The translations under genes and the position numbers were made by a program. Under the pieces are notes generated by a model. It made no database searches and was not told the DNA's origin. It saw only the letters and a program-made list of their open reading frames with translations. Source: Microbacteriaceae bacterium (lineage in GTDB: Bacteria > Actinomycetota > Actinomycetes > Actinomycetales > Microbacteriaceae). From it: DNA of 64,000 bases. Shown in pieces: positions 46,902 to 56,244 of the stretch. Every line of letters begins with the position of its first letter. Position 1 is the first letter of the stretch. Where the stretch lies: the NCBI GenBank assembly GCA_027491295.1, contig JAIXWK010000001.1:62001-126000 (forward strand). The letters run 5' to 3'.

Positions 46902-48526
46902 GAGACGAAACTGAGAAACTCCGAAACCGGTTTATCTGAATTGCTAGACAGCAACAATCGGTCTTTGGCTCTGGTGAGGCCAACGTAGAAAAGCCTGCGC
47001 TCCTCGGCGAGCTCAGAACTGGTTTGCGCATAGGAAATTGGGAAGTAACCCTGGTTTAGTCCGCAGAGGAAAACCAGCTTCCATTCAAGTCCCTTGGTGG
47101 CGTGGATGGTGGCAAGCGAAATCGCCGCCATCACAGGCTCGTGACCTGACCGCTCGCGTTCTTGAAGCTCGCGAAGATACTCATCCAAGCTGACATCACC
47201 CGTGAATTCCTCAAGCACCTCAACAAACCAATTCAGCCCAAGCCACTTCTCAGAGCCATCCGAACGTGAACTCCAACCAAGCGCAGAAATGATGTTGCTC
47301 ACCGAAACAAACAGTGGTTCGGTTAGCTCTGAGGTTTGTAGGGCTCTGAGCGCAATCATGGCCTGCATGATCTCTGGTCGTCGGAAGAAACGTCCAGTGC
47401 CTCTCACCTGGCACTTGATACCACGCTTTGTCAGTTCCGACTCCACCTGCTCAAGCTGAGAATTGATTCTCGCGAGCACAGCAATTTCACCAAGGTCGGT
47501 TCCGGACTGCACTGCTTCAGAAATCGTCTCGGCAATCCACTTGGCCTCGGCAAGTGAGCTGGAGAATTTTTGGTGAGCTGGACGAGAACTGAACATTCGC
47601 ACCGCCTCGAGCTCGCCGTGCTCAGCGACTCGATTAGCCAGCTGAACAATCTCCTGACTGCTGCGGTAGTTGCGGTTGAGCTCAAATATCTGGGCGCTCG
47701 GGAAGCGGCCAATGAACCCGGTTAGGAAACTGGGATCCGCCCCGGCAAAGGTGTAGATGGTTTGTCTCGGGTCGCCGACAACGCAGAGCTCCTCGCGGTC
47801 CCCCAGCCAAGTCTCAAGCAGTGACTGCTGCAGGGGTGAGATGTCCTGGTATTCATCAACTGTGAAGTGACGATACTGCTGCTGCACGTGAGCGAGCATT
47901 CGTGCTTCATTTCTCAATAACCCCGTTGTTAGCAGCAGAACATCTTCCCAGTCGGCAAGTCTGCGCTGCTGCTTCACTGCTTCAAATCTTCCGGCCACCT
48001 CCAAAAACTTGTCCTTCGAGAAAGACGCGATGTTGGGGCGATCTAGGTTTTGATACTCGTCCAAAGAGACTAAGCCGTATTTCATCCACTCAATCTCGGA
48101 AGCGATGCTGCGCAAATCTTCATCCGAACCTCGGATCTTCAATTCCTCAAGAGCATCTTTTAGGACGGGGAGCTTGTTGGTTATCAGTTTCGGTGCCAGT
48201 GACTCTGTGAGCTGGGGCCAAAAGAATTGCAGCTGGCTAAGAGCCGCCGAGTGGAAGGTCCTGACCTGAACACCTTCAGCTCCCAAATCGCGCATCCTGG
48301 ATCGAAGTTCACTTGCCGCACGATTTGTATAGGTGAGAGCCAAGACACGGTTTGCGGTATAGACGCCAGTTTCGATGCCGTGCGCAATTCGATGGGAAAT
48401 AGTTCTGGTTTTTCCGCTGCCGGCACCTGCAATTATGCAGACCGGACCAAGCAAAGCCTCAGCAGCAAGCCTTTGGTCGTCATCGAGTTCCGCTAGGAAG
48501 TCGAGATCAGACTGGTCCGAGTTCAA
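46898..48526 (-). CDS. uvrD2: UvrD2-like superfamily 1 DNA helicase, short form
   Basis: A 542-residue SF1A helicase. Walker A is GAGSGKT (residues 34-40), motif II DEYQDISPLQQSL, motif III VVGDPRQTIYTFAG, motif V ATIHATKGLEW, and motif VI VGLTRAKDRLLL. It ends just after motif VI, so the HRDC and tetracysteine tail of mycobacterial UvrD2 (about 700 residues) is missing; that tail matters for unwinding there. The TTG start at 48526 is supported by AGAGGA seven bases upstream. Synteny with the AdnAB genes favours UvrD2 over PcrA. Confidence 0.82.
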   Translation of the reverse strand: MNSDQSDLDFLAELDDDQRLAAEALLGPVCIIAGAGSGKTRTISHRIAHGIETGVYTANRVLALTYTNRAASELRSRMRDLGAEGVQVRTFHSAALSQLQFFWPQLTESLAPKLITNKLPVLKDALEELKIRGSDEDLRSIASEIEWMKYGLVSLDEYQNLDRPNIASFSKDKFLEVAGRFEAVKQQRRLADWEDVLLLTTGLLRNEARMLAHVQQQYRHFTVDEYQDISPLQQSLLETWLGDREELCVVGDPRQTIYTFAGADPSFLTGFIGRFPSAQIFELNRNYRSSQEIVQLANRVAEHGELEAVRMFSSRPAHQKFSSSLAEAKWIAETISEAVQSGTDLGEIAVLARINSQLEQVESELTKRGIKCQVRGTGRFFRRPEIMQAMIALRALQTSELTEPLFVSVSNIISALGWSSRSDGSEKWLGLNWFVEVLEEFTGDVSLDEYLRELQERERSGHEPVMAAISLATIHATKGLEWKLVFLCGLNQGYFPISYAQTSSELAEERRLFYVGLTRAKDRLLLSSNSDKPVSEFLSFVS

Positions 48527-48550
48527 TTGGTAATCCTCTTGGTTCGCGTG

Positions 48551-48578
48551 GCATTGACCGCTTGCTGGGCATTGACCG
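48551..48578. repeat. Direct repeat GCATTGACCG x2 in a DNA-repair intergenic region
   Basis: GCATTGACCG occurs exactly twice (48551-48560 and 48569-48578), eight bases apart (18-bp period). It lies between the divergent uvrD2 start and the kinase-fold gene, immediately before that gene's -10 element. It may be a regulator site for one or both genes. Confidence 0.5.
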
Positions 48579-48580
48579 TC

Positions 48581-48586
48581 TAACCT
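48581..48586 (+). promoter_or_regulatory. -10 element of the leaderless kinase-fold gene transcript
   Basis: TAACCT fits TAnnnT and lies seven bases before the GTG at 48594; no ribosome-binding site is present. Confidence 0.5.
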
Positions 48587-48593
48587 GTGTGAT

Positions 48594-49727
48594 GTGGGAC
48601 GACCTGCTTTGATTTTAGCTGCACTGGCAGCCGATGCTTCGCCTGGAAAAAACTTCCGGCACTACTTGAAAGTTGACTCCAACCCAGATTTGGAGACCTT
48701 GAGACTTTGGGGTGCCGATGGGCAGGCCTATGAGTTCAAGATTCCGGCAAACTCTGCCGGCATAAGCGAATTGGCAACCGAGCAAATGGTGGTGCAGTCC
48801 ATGCGCCGCCTTTCTTCTCGTTTGCCGTTTGAGATTCCAGAGTCACTTGGACAAACCCAAGACGACAAGGGAACCACCGGTGTGTTGTTCACGTTGCTAG
48901 AAGGCTCAAGCCCAGACCTTTCTCGCCTGGGACCTGGGCCATTCTCAAAGTCCTTTGGTGAAGCGCTTGCCGCTCTGCACTCACTTTCAGTCGAAGCAAT
49001 CTCAGAGGCCGGACTACCTCAGTATGACTCGGCCGCAATCCTGCACCAGAAAGTTTCCGAGCTCGACAAGATGGCCGCAACCGGCAAGGTGCCAGCTCAG
49101 TTACTTAGCCGCTGGGAGCAGGCACTTGAGGACATCGGTCTATTCCGTTTCCACTCGACCATCACCCACGGCGCAATAAGTTCCGATGCTGTTTTGATCA
49201 ATGGCCAGCAGGTTGTTGGATTGGCAAATTGGAACTCGCTTTCAATTGGTGACCCGGCCGAAGACTTCCGCTGGCTCTCCGGTGGAGCGCTACCTTCCAC
49301 CTTCGAGGACGCAATGATTCACTACCGCGCTGCGAGACCTACGACCGATGAGAACTTTGCTCAGCGTGCGATGCTCTATTCCGAGTTGGAACTGGGAACC
49401 TGGCTACTGCACTGCCTAGCTGTGGGTGACCAAGAGCAGATCAAGCAAGCCGAGGAACTCTTGGCTGAGCTAAAAGACAACCTTGAAGCCGGCAACCTAA
49501 AAGATCTGACCGCAACCAGCTTTGTTGGCTTGGCCGCTGCAGCAGCAATCATTCCTGCAGCCATGCCGACACAGGAGCTAAGCGCTGTCGAGACAGCTAG
49601 CGAGAGCGAAGATCTCGAGGAAGTATCCGCCGCATCAATCTTTGACGAGGTGGCTGGCGTTGAGGCTGAGGAATCAGCCGAAGAAGAGCCGAAGACTGAA
49701 GAAACTAGCCTCGACGAGCTGTTCTAG
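48594..49727 (+). CDS. APH-fold phosphotransferase-like protein, probable pseudokinase
   Basis: A 377-residue protein with an aminoglycoside-phosphotransferase-like layout: FEIPESLGQTQDDKGTTGVLFTLLEG for the N-lobe, GEALAALHSL for the helical region, and ITHGAISSDAVLINGQQVVG for the catalytic loop. The expected HGDxHxxN is replaced by HGAISSDA, and the metal-binding D of the IDW motif is an N (GLANWNSL), so catalysis is unlikely. The last ~65 residues are Glu/Ser-rich (ASESEDLEEVSAASIFDEVA). It stands between uvrD2 and adnB, and its final 23 bases overlap adnB. Function unknown. Confidence 0.65.
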   Translation: MGRPALILAALAADASPGKNFRHYLKVDSNPDLETLRLWGADGQAYEFKIPANSAGISELATEQMVVQSMRRLSSRLPFEIPESLGQTQDDKGTTGVLFTLLEGSSPDLSRLGPGPFSKSFGEALAALHSLSVEAISEAGLPQYDSAAILHQKVSELDKMAATGKVPAQLLSRWEQALEDIGLFRFHSTITHGAISSDAVLINGQQVVGLANWNSLSIGDPAEDFRWLSGGALPSTFEDAMIHYRAARPTTDENFAQRAMLYSELELGTWLLHCLAVGDQEQIKQAEELLAELKDNLEAGNLKDLTATSFVGLAAAAAIIPAAMPTQELSAVETASESEDLEEVSAASIFDEVAGVEAEESAEEEPKTEETSLDELF

Positions 49728-52700
49728 CACCCTCGATAGCAGCCACCAACTCCTGCTCTGACAACAATCGAACTGGCATGACTTCCTTGCCATCTGCAGC
49801 AAAGAAGAAGGTCGCGGAAACTTTTTCCAGCCCAATGCCCTGCCACTTCGCAAAAGCGATTCGATAGAGCGCTAGCTGGATCGCGCGTGATTTTAGGTCA
49901 GCTTCAGACCTAGGTGCGGAACCGGATTTCCAGTCCACTATCAAGAAACCGTTTGCCTCTGAGAAAATCGCATCGATTTTGCAGACCACGATTAGGCCGG
50001 CAATTTCAAATTCGATGGACTGCTCGACAAAGTCAGGCTTGAGGGTGGCGAATCGAGAATTCTCAAAGTTTGCCTTGAGCTCCAAATCCTCTTCTGCCCA
50101 ATCTTGATCGGCCAGTTCAGAATCTTGAGTCCAGTGCTCTTCGAGCAGGCGGTGAAAATCGGTGCCGCGTTGCGCAACCGGGCTGTAAACGGCAGGCATA
50201 GGCCTTGCCAAATAGTTTGCAAACTCCTGAGGATTTGTGATCAGCTGCATGACTTTAGAAGCACTAAGGCGCTTGGGCAGCTCTGGAGCTGCCAGCCAAT
50301 TACCGCGCTCGCGCTCCTCCAACAGCAATGCGAGTTCCGTGAAACTCTCAAGGCTTGCAGGTGCCGAACTAATGACCGACGATGCGGCCGACTCAATCTC
50401 TTTGCGCTTATCGCCAAGCGGATCAAAAGGCCAAACCGTTTGCTCTTTGCGCCCATCCAGCGGGTTGGTTTGATAGACATCTGGAATCGCACTGACTAGC
50501 TCGACCAGAGAGTTCTCAATCAGTTCTACTAGAAATGGAGATAGCTCCCTGGGCTTTTTGTTTCCCATTTTGTAGTGCGAAGCGGTGATGTGCAGAGCGG
50601 TCTTCGCCCTGGTGACTGCAACATAGGCCAGTCTTCGCTCTTCAGTTAGCTGCCTGAGGCGATTTAGCTCTTGGAACTGATCGAAGGCTGCCTTTAGTTC
50701 TTTTTGCGTGGTGGCGTGCTGGTAGCTAAAGACAGGCAGCACATTAGAATCACCTCGCAATTCAAAAGGCAGCTTGCCCGCTGCCAACCAGCCCTTGGCC
50801 CCTTTGCCCTCGACCGGGAAAGCGCCCTTATTCAGCTGAGCCAGGGCTACCAAATCCCACTCCAAACCTTTCGCGGCGTGTACCGTCATGATTTGAACAG
50901 TGCCCTTTTTGGCTCCAAGGCGTGGAAGCTCAAAGTTCTCCTTTTCGTTGGCGTAATCCAGCCAAGACAGCAGTTCCGTAAGGGAGGGTCGGAGCGAAGA
51001 CTGTTCGTATTCGGCAATTCGAGCAATAAAAGCTTCGAGGTTTGCCAATGGATTTGGCGCACTGGAGTGCGCGAATAGCTCGATGTCAATTTCTAACTCT
51101 CGAACTACCACCCAGGCGAATTGGGCCAATGAGATGTTCGAGGTAGCGCGCATCTTCCGCAAGAGCTTGGCAGCCATGACCAAGCGCGCTCCTCCGACTT
51201 CAGAGAATTTCGAATACTCCAGTGCACCTGGACGAATAAGTTCATCCAATGCCTCCACAATCGTTACGGGCATAGCACTTGTAACCTCAGACCTAACCCT
51301 CGATAGGCGCTGTGCGGTCGCAGAAAGCTCCGCTAGGTCCTTGGGCCCAATCCTCCAGCGTGGACCCGAGAGCAGGCGCATTAGCGATGCTCCGGATTCT
51401 GGTCGCTGCACCACATTCAAAGCGCAAATCAAATCCATGACCTCGGGAAGCTGCAGCAGCCCGGAAAGCCCGGATACCTCAACCGCTATCCCCCGCTCAG
51501 AAATGACTTTGGCATACAGCGGCATGCTCGCTTTGGTTCTCAGTAATAGTGCAGCCGACTTATCTTCGTCGAGGTTTTTTTCGAACCAGTCGGCAACCGC
51601 CTCTGCCTCGGATAGTTCGTCCTGGAAGACTTCAGCGGTTACGAAGTTCTCGCGGTTGGCCACCCCAGGTGTCAGTGTCACCGGGGCTAGTTCCGGCTGG
51701 ATGGCGTTGAGGGCCTGGGTGAGTTGATTGGCGGCATCCACCACCGCCTGGCCGGATCGCCAGGACTTCGAAAGCTGGAAAGTTTGAGCTTGTTTGGAAC
51801 CAAAGTCGGCGTGGAAACCGGCGAGGTTATTGCTACTGGCGCCGCGCCACCCGTAAATAGCCTGATTCGGGTCCCCGACGGCCAAAACCGCCTGAGCGAA
51901 AAACAAGCGGGCTAGCAGTTGAGTTTGAATGCTCGAGGTGTCCTGATACTCATCGAGCAAAACGAATCGGTAACCGTGCTCAAATTCAGTCGTGAGTGCG
52001 CTCAACGCCAGGGCTACCTGGTCTGAAAAGTCGACTAGGTTTCTTCGCTTTTTGAGCGCCAGGTACTCGCCAACCAGCTCTGCAATCACCACATTGAGCG
52101 CGGCCGCATCGAGTAGGTCAGTGACGTACTGAAACTGACCCGGCTCTCCCTTATCGCTTCGGGGTAACCCAGAAATCTGCTCGGCAAAACTAGTCAAAGT
52201 GGCAATCATCATCTCGGGGGTTGCTTGATTATCGGTAATCTCGGAAGCCAGCGAAAGCACCAGTTCGATCAGGTAATCCTTGGTCTTATCCCAATCCTCT
52301 AGGTTGCGATGTAGGTCGCCCTTGAGATTGCGGACCAGCTCATCAGCCAGCGCTACCGAGCTCGCTTCAGTGAGCAAGGTTGCATCCGACTCATAACCAA
52401 CCGCTAGCGAGAGCTTGCGGAAAATGTCGTTTCCAAATGAGTTGTAGGTGGTGATATTCGGTGGCGTAAAGTCCTGCTCTAGTTCAGCAGGCCACATATC
52501 ACTCTCACGCAATTTGTAGAGTGCTTGGTTGACTCTCGCGGACAGTTCGCTCGCTGCTTTGCGCGTGAAAGTGAGCCCGAGAATTTCGGAGGGCAGGGCC
52601 AGCGAATTGGCTATTAGGTATAGCACCCTGACCGTCATCAGCTCAGTCTTGCCACTACCGGCTCCTGCTATTACCAAGGTCGGCGAGCTATTTGAAGCGC

Positions 52701-52782
52701 CTTCGATGACAGCCTTTTGCTCCTGAGTCAAAGAGTGTGGCGAGAGTAACTTATAGACCTGATCGGCAGAGTACTTAGCCAC
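49705..52782 (-). CDS. adnB: AdnB-like helicase-nuclease subunit
   Basis: A 1025-residue SF1A helicase with a C-terminal RecB-type nuclease. Walker A is GAGSGKT (residues 40-46), motif II DEYQDTSSIQ, motif III VGDPNQAIYGWRGA, motif V TVHAAKGLEW and motif VI VAVTRAKTALH; the nuclease signature is VDWKSGS near residue 955 followed by QLALYRIAF. AdnAB is the actinobacterial double-strand-break resection enzyme, where AdnB is the ATP-driven motor. Position immediately downstream of an AdnA-like gene (8-base overlap) makes the pair clear. Confidence 0.92.
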   Translation of the reverse strand: MAKYSADQVYKLLSPHSLTQEQKAVIEGASNSSPTLVIAGAGSGKTELMTVRVLYLIANSLALPSEILGLTFTRKAASELSARVNQALYKLRESDMWPAELEQDFTPPNITTYNSFGNDIFRKLSLAVGYESDATLLTEASSVALADELVRNLKGDLHRNLEDWDKTKDYLIELVLSLASEITDNQATPEMMIATLTSFAEQISGLPRSDKGEPGQFQYVTDLLDAAALNVVIAELVGEYLALKKRRNLVDFSDQVALALSALTTEFEHGYRFVLLDEYQDTSSIQTQLLARLFFAQAVLAVGDPNQAIYGWRGASSNNLAGFHADFGSKQAQTFQLSKSWRSGQAVVDAANQLTQALNAIQPELAPVTLTPGVANRENFVTAEVFQDELSEAEAVADWFEKNLDEDKSAALLLRTKASMPLYAKVISERGIAVEVSGLSGLLQLPEVMDLICALNVVQRPESGASLMRLLSGPRWRIGPKDLAELSATAQRLSRVRSEVTSAMPVTIVEALDELIRPGALEYSKFSEVGGARLVMAAKLLRKMRATSNISLAQFAWVVVRELEIDIELFAHSSAPNPLANLEAFIARIAEYEQSSLRPSLTELLSWLDYANEKENFELPRLGAKKGTVQIMTVHAAKGLEWDLVALAQLNKGAFPVEGKGAKGWLAAGKLPFELRGDSNVLPVFSYQHATTQKELKAAFDQFQELNRLRQLTEERRLAYVAVTRAKTALHITASHYKMGNKKPRELSPFLVELIENSLVELVSAIPDVYQTNPLDGRKEQTVWPFDPLGDKRKEIESAASSVISSAPASLESFTELALLLEERERGNWLAAPELPKRLSASKVMQLITNPQEFANYLARPMPAVYSPVAQRGTDFHRLLEEHWTQDSELADQDWAEEDLELKANFENSRFATLKPDFVEQSIEFEIAGLIVVCKIDAIFSEANGFLIVDWKSGSAPRSEADLKSRAIQLALYRIAFAKWQGIGLEKVSATFFFAADGKEVMPVRLLSEQELVAAIEGARTARRG

Positions 52783-55654
52783 CTGTCACCACCTTGGATA
52801 TCAATAGTTGGCAGTTCGAATCTTCGTTGCAGTGATCGGCGATCTCAGCCACGAAGCTATTGCCGCCCGCCCCATCCTCAACTCTCTTCAGTAGCTCGAG
52901 AATCTCCCCTTCGAATTCTCCAGATACCTGTGGCTGGTCCAGTACTTTCAGGCGCTGGTCTCCAACAGCGACGATTCGGCCACCCGCCATCTCTTCGCCG
53001 TATTGTTCCCGAACCGCTAATTGGTAGACCGCTAGCTGCCGGTGAGTGAGAACCTCCTGGGCACTTGGTGGTTTTCCGGTCTTTAGATCTACCACTCGCA
53101 GACCGCCATCCGCATCTCGCTCTACTCGATCGATCTTGCCGGCAATAACCAAGCGTCCGATTTTCACCTCAAACTTTTGCTCGGCGGTTACCAATTCGCC
53201 AGCGCTGCGTAGGTACTCACCGAGGGCGGCCACCATGTTCAGCGCTTTGCGCTTTTGCCCACTGGACTGCCAGCTTGCTTCGAACTCCAGGGTGTGCCAG
53301 TTACTCTCGACAAAGTACTCAAGCTCTGCCTGGGTCAAAGAGACTTCGAGAGCGGCGTGCAGCAAAGTGCCCAATGATGCCTCAAAGCCAGAGCCATCGC
53401 CTCCAAAATTCTGGATGAACCAGTGCACCGGACACTTCTCGAAAGCGGAAAGCCTCGATGGCGAAAAGCGAATGTCCCCACCCTCAACCACTAGCGGCTC
53501 ATTGGTTGAAAGTGGCAACAATCCCTGCCAGCCCTCTGGATTTGCTCCTGGCACCTGCAGCAGCGCGAGCGCAGCCAATAGCGGTGCCACCGATTGGTCG
53601 CCGGATGCTAGTGCTCGGCGATAACTTCCAACCAAACGTCGAAGATCAAAGCTGATTGCTTGCTCATTTTGCGCCGGTGCTAGTCCCAGCATTTCGAAAA
53701 ATTGTGAGGGCTGCTCCTCTTGGGACACCATGGCGGTGATAATCACCTCGGACCGGGCAGCTCCGATTGCCTTGTAAAGCAAACGGATCTCATCGTCTAG
53801 TTCCGATCGAACCAGAAGCGTTGGTTGCGCCACCTTGCCATTTAGAAAGCCCGAGAGTGAGGTGGCCCCAAGCAGTGAACTTCTAGGTCTTAGGTTTGGC
53901 CAGATTCCATCTTGCAGGCGCGGCAGCAACACAACCTGATAGCTACGATCCGAAAGCCCGGCAGCCGTTGTCAACTGCACCGCAGGACGAAGACCCTTTG
54001 CAGCCAAAGAGTCTTCTGGCACCGCCTGTTCCAGCTGCGCAAACACAAAATCGGAGGCGGTACCCAGCTGATTGGCATCAAATCGCTGGGCGGCGGCGAA
54101 AAGTTCAAGCACCGAATCCAGCGAACGGTTGGCACTGAGTGCGACCTCGGACGACCCCTTAGCGAGCACCTCCAGCGCCGCGTGATCAACAATCGACCAA
54201 ATTGCCGACAGTAACTCATGAGCGCTTGAGTCCGCCAAAGACTTGATGTTCTGAATTAGGGCGGTGAGCTTTCCAAGCTTTCGAAATTCTGGACTGCTTG
54301 GCTCGATTTCCACCTCTAGTGCCGCGATTAACAATTCCGAGGATGGAACCTGACCTAAATCTGATTGCTGCGCTAGTTGGCGCTTCAACCTTCGAATGGC
54401 TATCGAATCTAGGCCGAAGATTGGTGAGTGCAGCACCTCTATCACGGAATTTTGGTCGCCTCGTCTAAGCCCCAACTGTGCGGTTTCCAAGAGCGCTCTG
54501 GCCATGGGCTGATCTCTCAGCGCCTGGCTGGTGCCGAGTGTTGAGGTAGGTACCTCGCGAGCCGCAAGGGCCGAAGCCAGCTGATCGAGCTGGGTTCTGG
54601 TTCTGGCAACAACAGCGAAATCTCCCCAGCTAAGGCCATCTCTCATCCTTCGCTGCCGAATCTCACTGGCCAGCCAGTCGGCTTCGCTCACCTGATTGTC
54701 AAATAGTGCAGTCCGGATCTTGCCTGCACTACCAACTGGTCTCGGCCGCTGCGGACCAGCCAATTGCGGTGGAAGCTTCGAAGCTAATTTCGAAAGCTCA
54801 AGAGCAAAACTGTCATTGGGCTCTAGGTAGTGCTTCATCGCCTGAGGGAACTCGCCGACAAACCCGTCAACAAAGCCGGATCTAAAACCAAGCACTGTGC
54901 TGTCCGGGTCACCAAACAGCGCAAGGTTTGCGTTTTGAGCAAGTTTCTGAACTAAAGCCAACCCAGCCTTCGAGAAATCCTGGGCGTCATCTACCAGCAG
55001 CCATTTGTATTCTGGCGCCCGTAATTTAGTGACCCCCAGAATCAATTGCGATGGGTCAACTAGGCCTCGAGCCTCAATTTCAATTTCGTAAGCCGGCAAG
55101 AGCTCAGCAGCAATTGCCAAACCACGATGATTGAACTCTTGGGATTTTTCCATCAGCCACACAGTTGAGAGGCCATTTTCGATGCAAACCGCAAACAGGT
55201 CTCTCAGCTCTTGAATAAAGCCCTGCAATCCAATGGTCTGAAGGTCATAACCCCATGGACTGCTCGCACTTTTCTCAATCAGCTCGCGAAGAATGCTTTG
55301 CTGCATGGCACCGGAGAGCAATCGCATCTCCGGGTTGCTCGCCGTAAGCAGCCCAAAGGCAAAGCTTGTTACCGACTGGGCACGTGGCGCAGAAGTTGCT
55401 CGCTTGCTGGCTAAAGCCAGCTGGTCGCGAAGCTTGCTGGCGGATTGCCTGGTTGGAGTCAGCACCAAAATCTGGGATGGCTCAATTGTGTGTTCGAGCT
55501 GCATCGCTAAGTGGCGCAAAGCGGTGGTCTTTCCCGAACCGGGCGCACCTAGGACAATGTGCTGCCCTGAACTGATCTCTAATAGGGATCGAAGGCTAAA
55601 TTCGCCAGTTGCATCAACTGCACCCTGAGCAAATACCTGATTGTTTTCGACCAC
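52775..55654 (-). CDS. adnA: AdnA-like helicase-nuclease subunit
   Basis: A 959-residue partner of AdnB with intact Walker A (GAPGSGKTT, residues 36-44), a motif II-like LLVDDAQDFS, and a C-terminal RecB-like nuclease (VVDLKTGKP then QLAVYQLA). Cysteines in FEKCPVHWF and CNEDSNC near the end resemble the Fe-S staple of AddB-type nucleases, though I see three rather than four. GTG at 55654 has no ribosome site; TAGATT lies six bases before it, indicating a leaderless mRNA. The pair would resect DNA ends for recombination. Confidence 0.9.
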   Translation of the reverse strand: MVENNQVFAQGAVDATGEFSLRSLLEISSGQHIVLGAPGSGKTTALRHLAMQLEHTIEPSQILVLTPTRQSASKLRDQLALASKRATSAPRAQSVTSFAFGLLTASNPEMRLLSGAMQQSILRELIEKSASSPWGYDLQTIGLQGFIQELRDLFAVCIENGLSTVWLMEKSQEFNHRGLAIAAELLPAYEIEIEARGLVDPSQLILGVTKLRAPEYKWLLVDDAQDFSKAGLALVQKLAQNANLALFGDPDSTVLGFRSGFVDGFVGEFPQAMKHYLEPNDSFALELSKLASKLPPQLAGPQRPRPVGSAGKIRTALFDNQVSEADWLASEIRQRRMRDGLSWGDFAVVARTRTQLDQLASALAAREVPTSTLGTSQALRDQPMARALLETAQLGLRRGDQNSVIEVLHSPIFGLDSIAIRRLKRQLAQQSDLGQVPSSELLIAALEVEIEPSSPEFRKLGKLTALIQNIKSLADSSAHELLSAIWSIVDHAALEVLAKGSSEVALSANRSLDSVLELFAAAQRFDANQLGTASDFVFAQLEQAVPEDSLAAKGLRPAVQLTTAAGLSDRSYQVVLLPRLQDGIWPNLRPRSSLLGATSLSGFLNGKVAQPTLLVRSELDDEIRLLYKAIGAARSEVIITAMVSQEEQPSQFFEMLGLAPAQNEQAISFDLRRLVGSYRRALASGDQSVAPLLAALALLQVPGANPEGWQGLLPLSTNEPLVVEGGDIRFSPSRLSAFEKCPVHWFIQNFGGDGSGFEASLGTLLHAALEVSLTQAELEYFVESNWHTLEFEASWQSSGQKRKALNMVAALGEYLRSAGELVTAEQKFEVKIGRLVIAGKIDRVERDADGGLRVVDLKTGKPPSAQEVLTHRQLAVYQLAVREQYGEEMAGGRIVAVGDQRLKVLDQPQVSGEFEGEILELLKRVEDGAGGNSFVAEIADHCNEDSNCQLLISKVVTGG

Positions 55655-55657
55655 TAG

Positions 55658-55671
55658 GCAAATCTATTTGC
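55658..55671. promoter_or_regulatory. Palindrome over the adnA promoter
   Basis: GCAAATCTATTTGC (6-2-6 perfect arms) covers the adnA -10 element TAGATT (55661-55666, minus strand), which is six bases before the adnA GTG. It could be a repressor site or part of the promoter symmetry. No LexA-type SOS box was recognised here. Confidence 0.45.
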
Positions 55672-55720
55672 ACGCTATGACTTTTTCATGTCGTAACCTA
55701 GTAATCCCCAAAGGAGTGCA

Positions 55721-55945
55721 ATGGAAATCAGAATTGGCATACGCGAGAATCAGCGCGATTTAAGTTTCGAGACAAACCTGACCTCGGCGCAGGTTTCAAC
55801 CTTGATCTCGACGGCGTTCGCTTCCAAGCAGGAGCTGGTCTTTTTCGAAGACGATAAGGGCACAACTATTTTGGTTCCAACCGCAAGCATTGCCTACGTT
55901 GAAATTGGAGCGGAGCAAAGCCGCAGAGTGGGATTCATCGCGTAA
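55721..55945 (+). CDS. DUF3107 family protein
   Basis: A 74-residue small beta-rich actinobacterial protein (IRIGIRENQRDLSFETNLTS start, PTASIAYVEIGAEQSRRVGF end) of unknown function, as found next to adnAB and the RhlE-like region in mycobacteria. AAAGGAG lies well placed before the ATG. Its stop overlaps the next start (TAATG). Confidence 0.9.
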   Translation: MEIRIGIRENQRDLSFETNLTSAQVSTLISTAFASKQELVFFEDDKGTTILVPTASIAYVEIGAEQSRRVGFIA

Positions 55946-56244
55946 TGGAGATTTTGGTTCTTTTGGCATACGCCGCAATTTTGGCTCTGGTCGCACCTTT
56001 CGTGCTTCCGAGTTCCGAGTACTACGGCAAGCTGGTCCCGGCTGGTATATCTCTAGTCTCGGGTTCATTGATTTGGCTGATTCTGACCTGGGCTGGTTTT
56101 CACTACGACGAAGCCTGGATCTGGTTCATCGTGATGTTGGCGATGCCTGCCGCAATGATTTTCGGAACTCGCTACCTAGCTCGCACTAGGGCGGTGGCCG
56201 AGGAAAAGAAGTTGGCCGAGATTCGCCTAGGCGGAAAGGCCTAG
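55945..56244 (+). CDS. Small three-helix membrane protein
   Basis: A 99-residue protein with three hydrophobic segments (ILVLLAYAAILALVAPFVLP, GISLVSGSLIWLILTWAGF, WFIVMLAMPAAMIFG) and a charged C-terminal tail. The start overlaps the stop of the DUF3107 gene, so they are translationally coupled. The last 18 bases overlap the convergent ferritin-like gene. No function is evident. Confidence 0.8.
   Translation: MEILVLLAYAAILALVAPFVLPSSEYYGKLVPAGISLVSGSLIWLILTWAGFHYDEAWIWFIVMLAMPAAMIFGTRYLARTRAVAEEKKLAEIRLGGKA

Noticed and set aside
46898-55654. A novel phage-defence island made of several helicase/nuclease genes
   Set aside because: The set matches the conserved actinobacterial UvrD2-AdnAB repair neighbourhood; no mobile or defence genes flank it.
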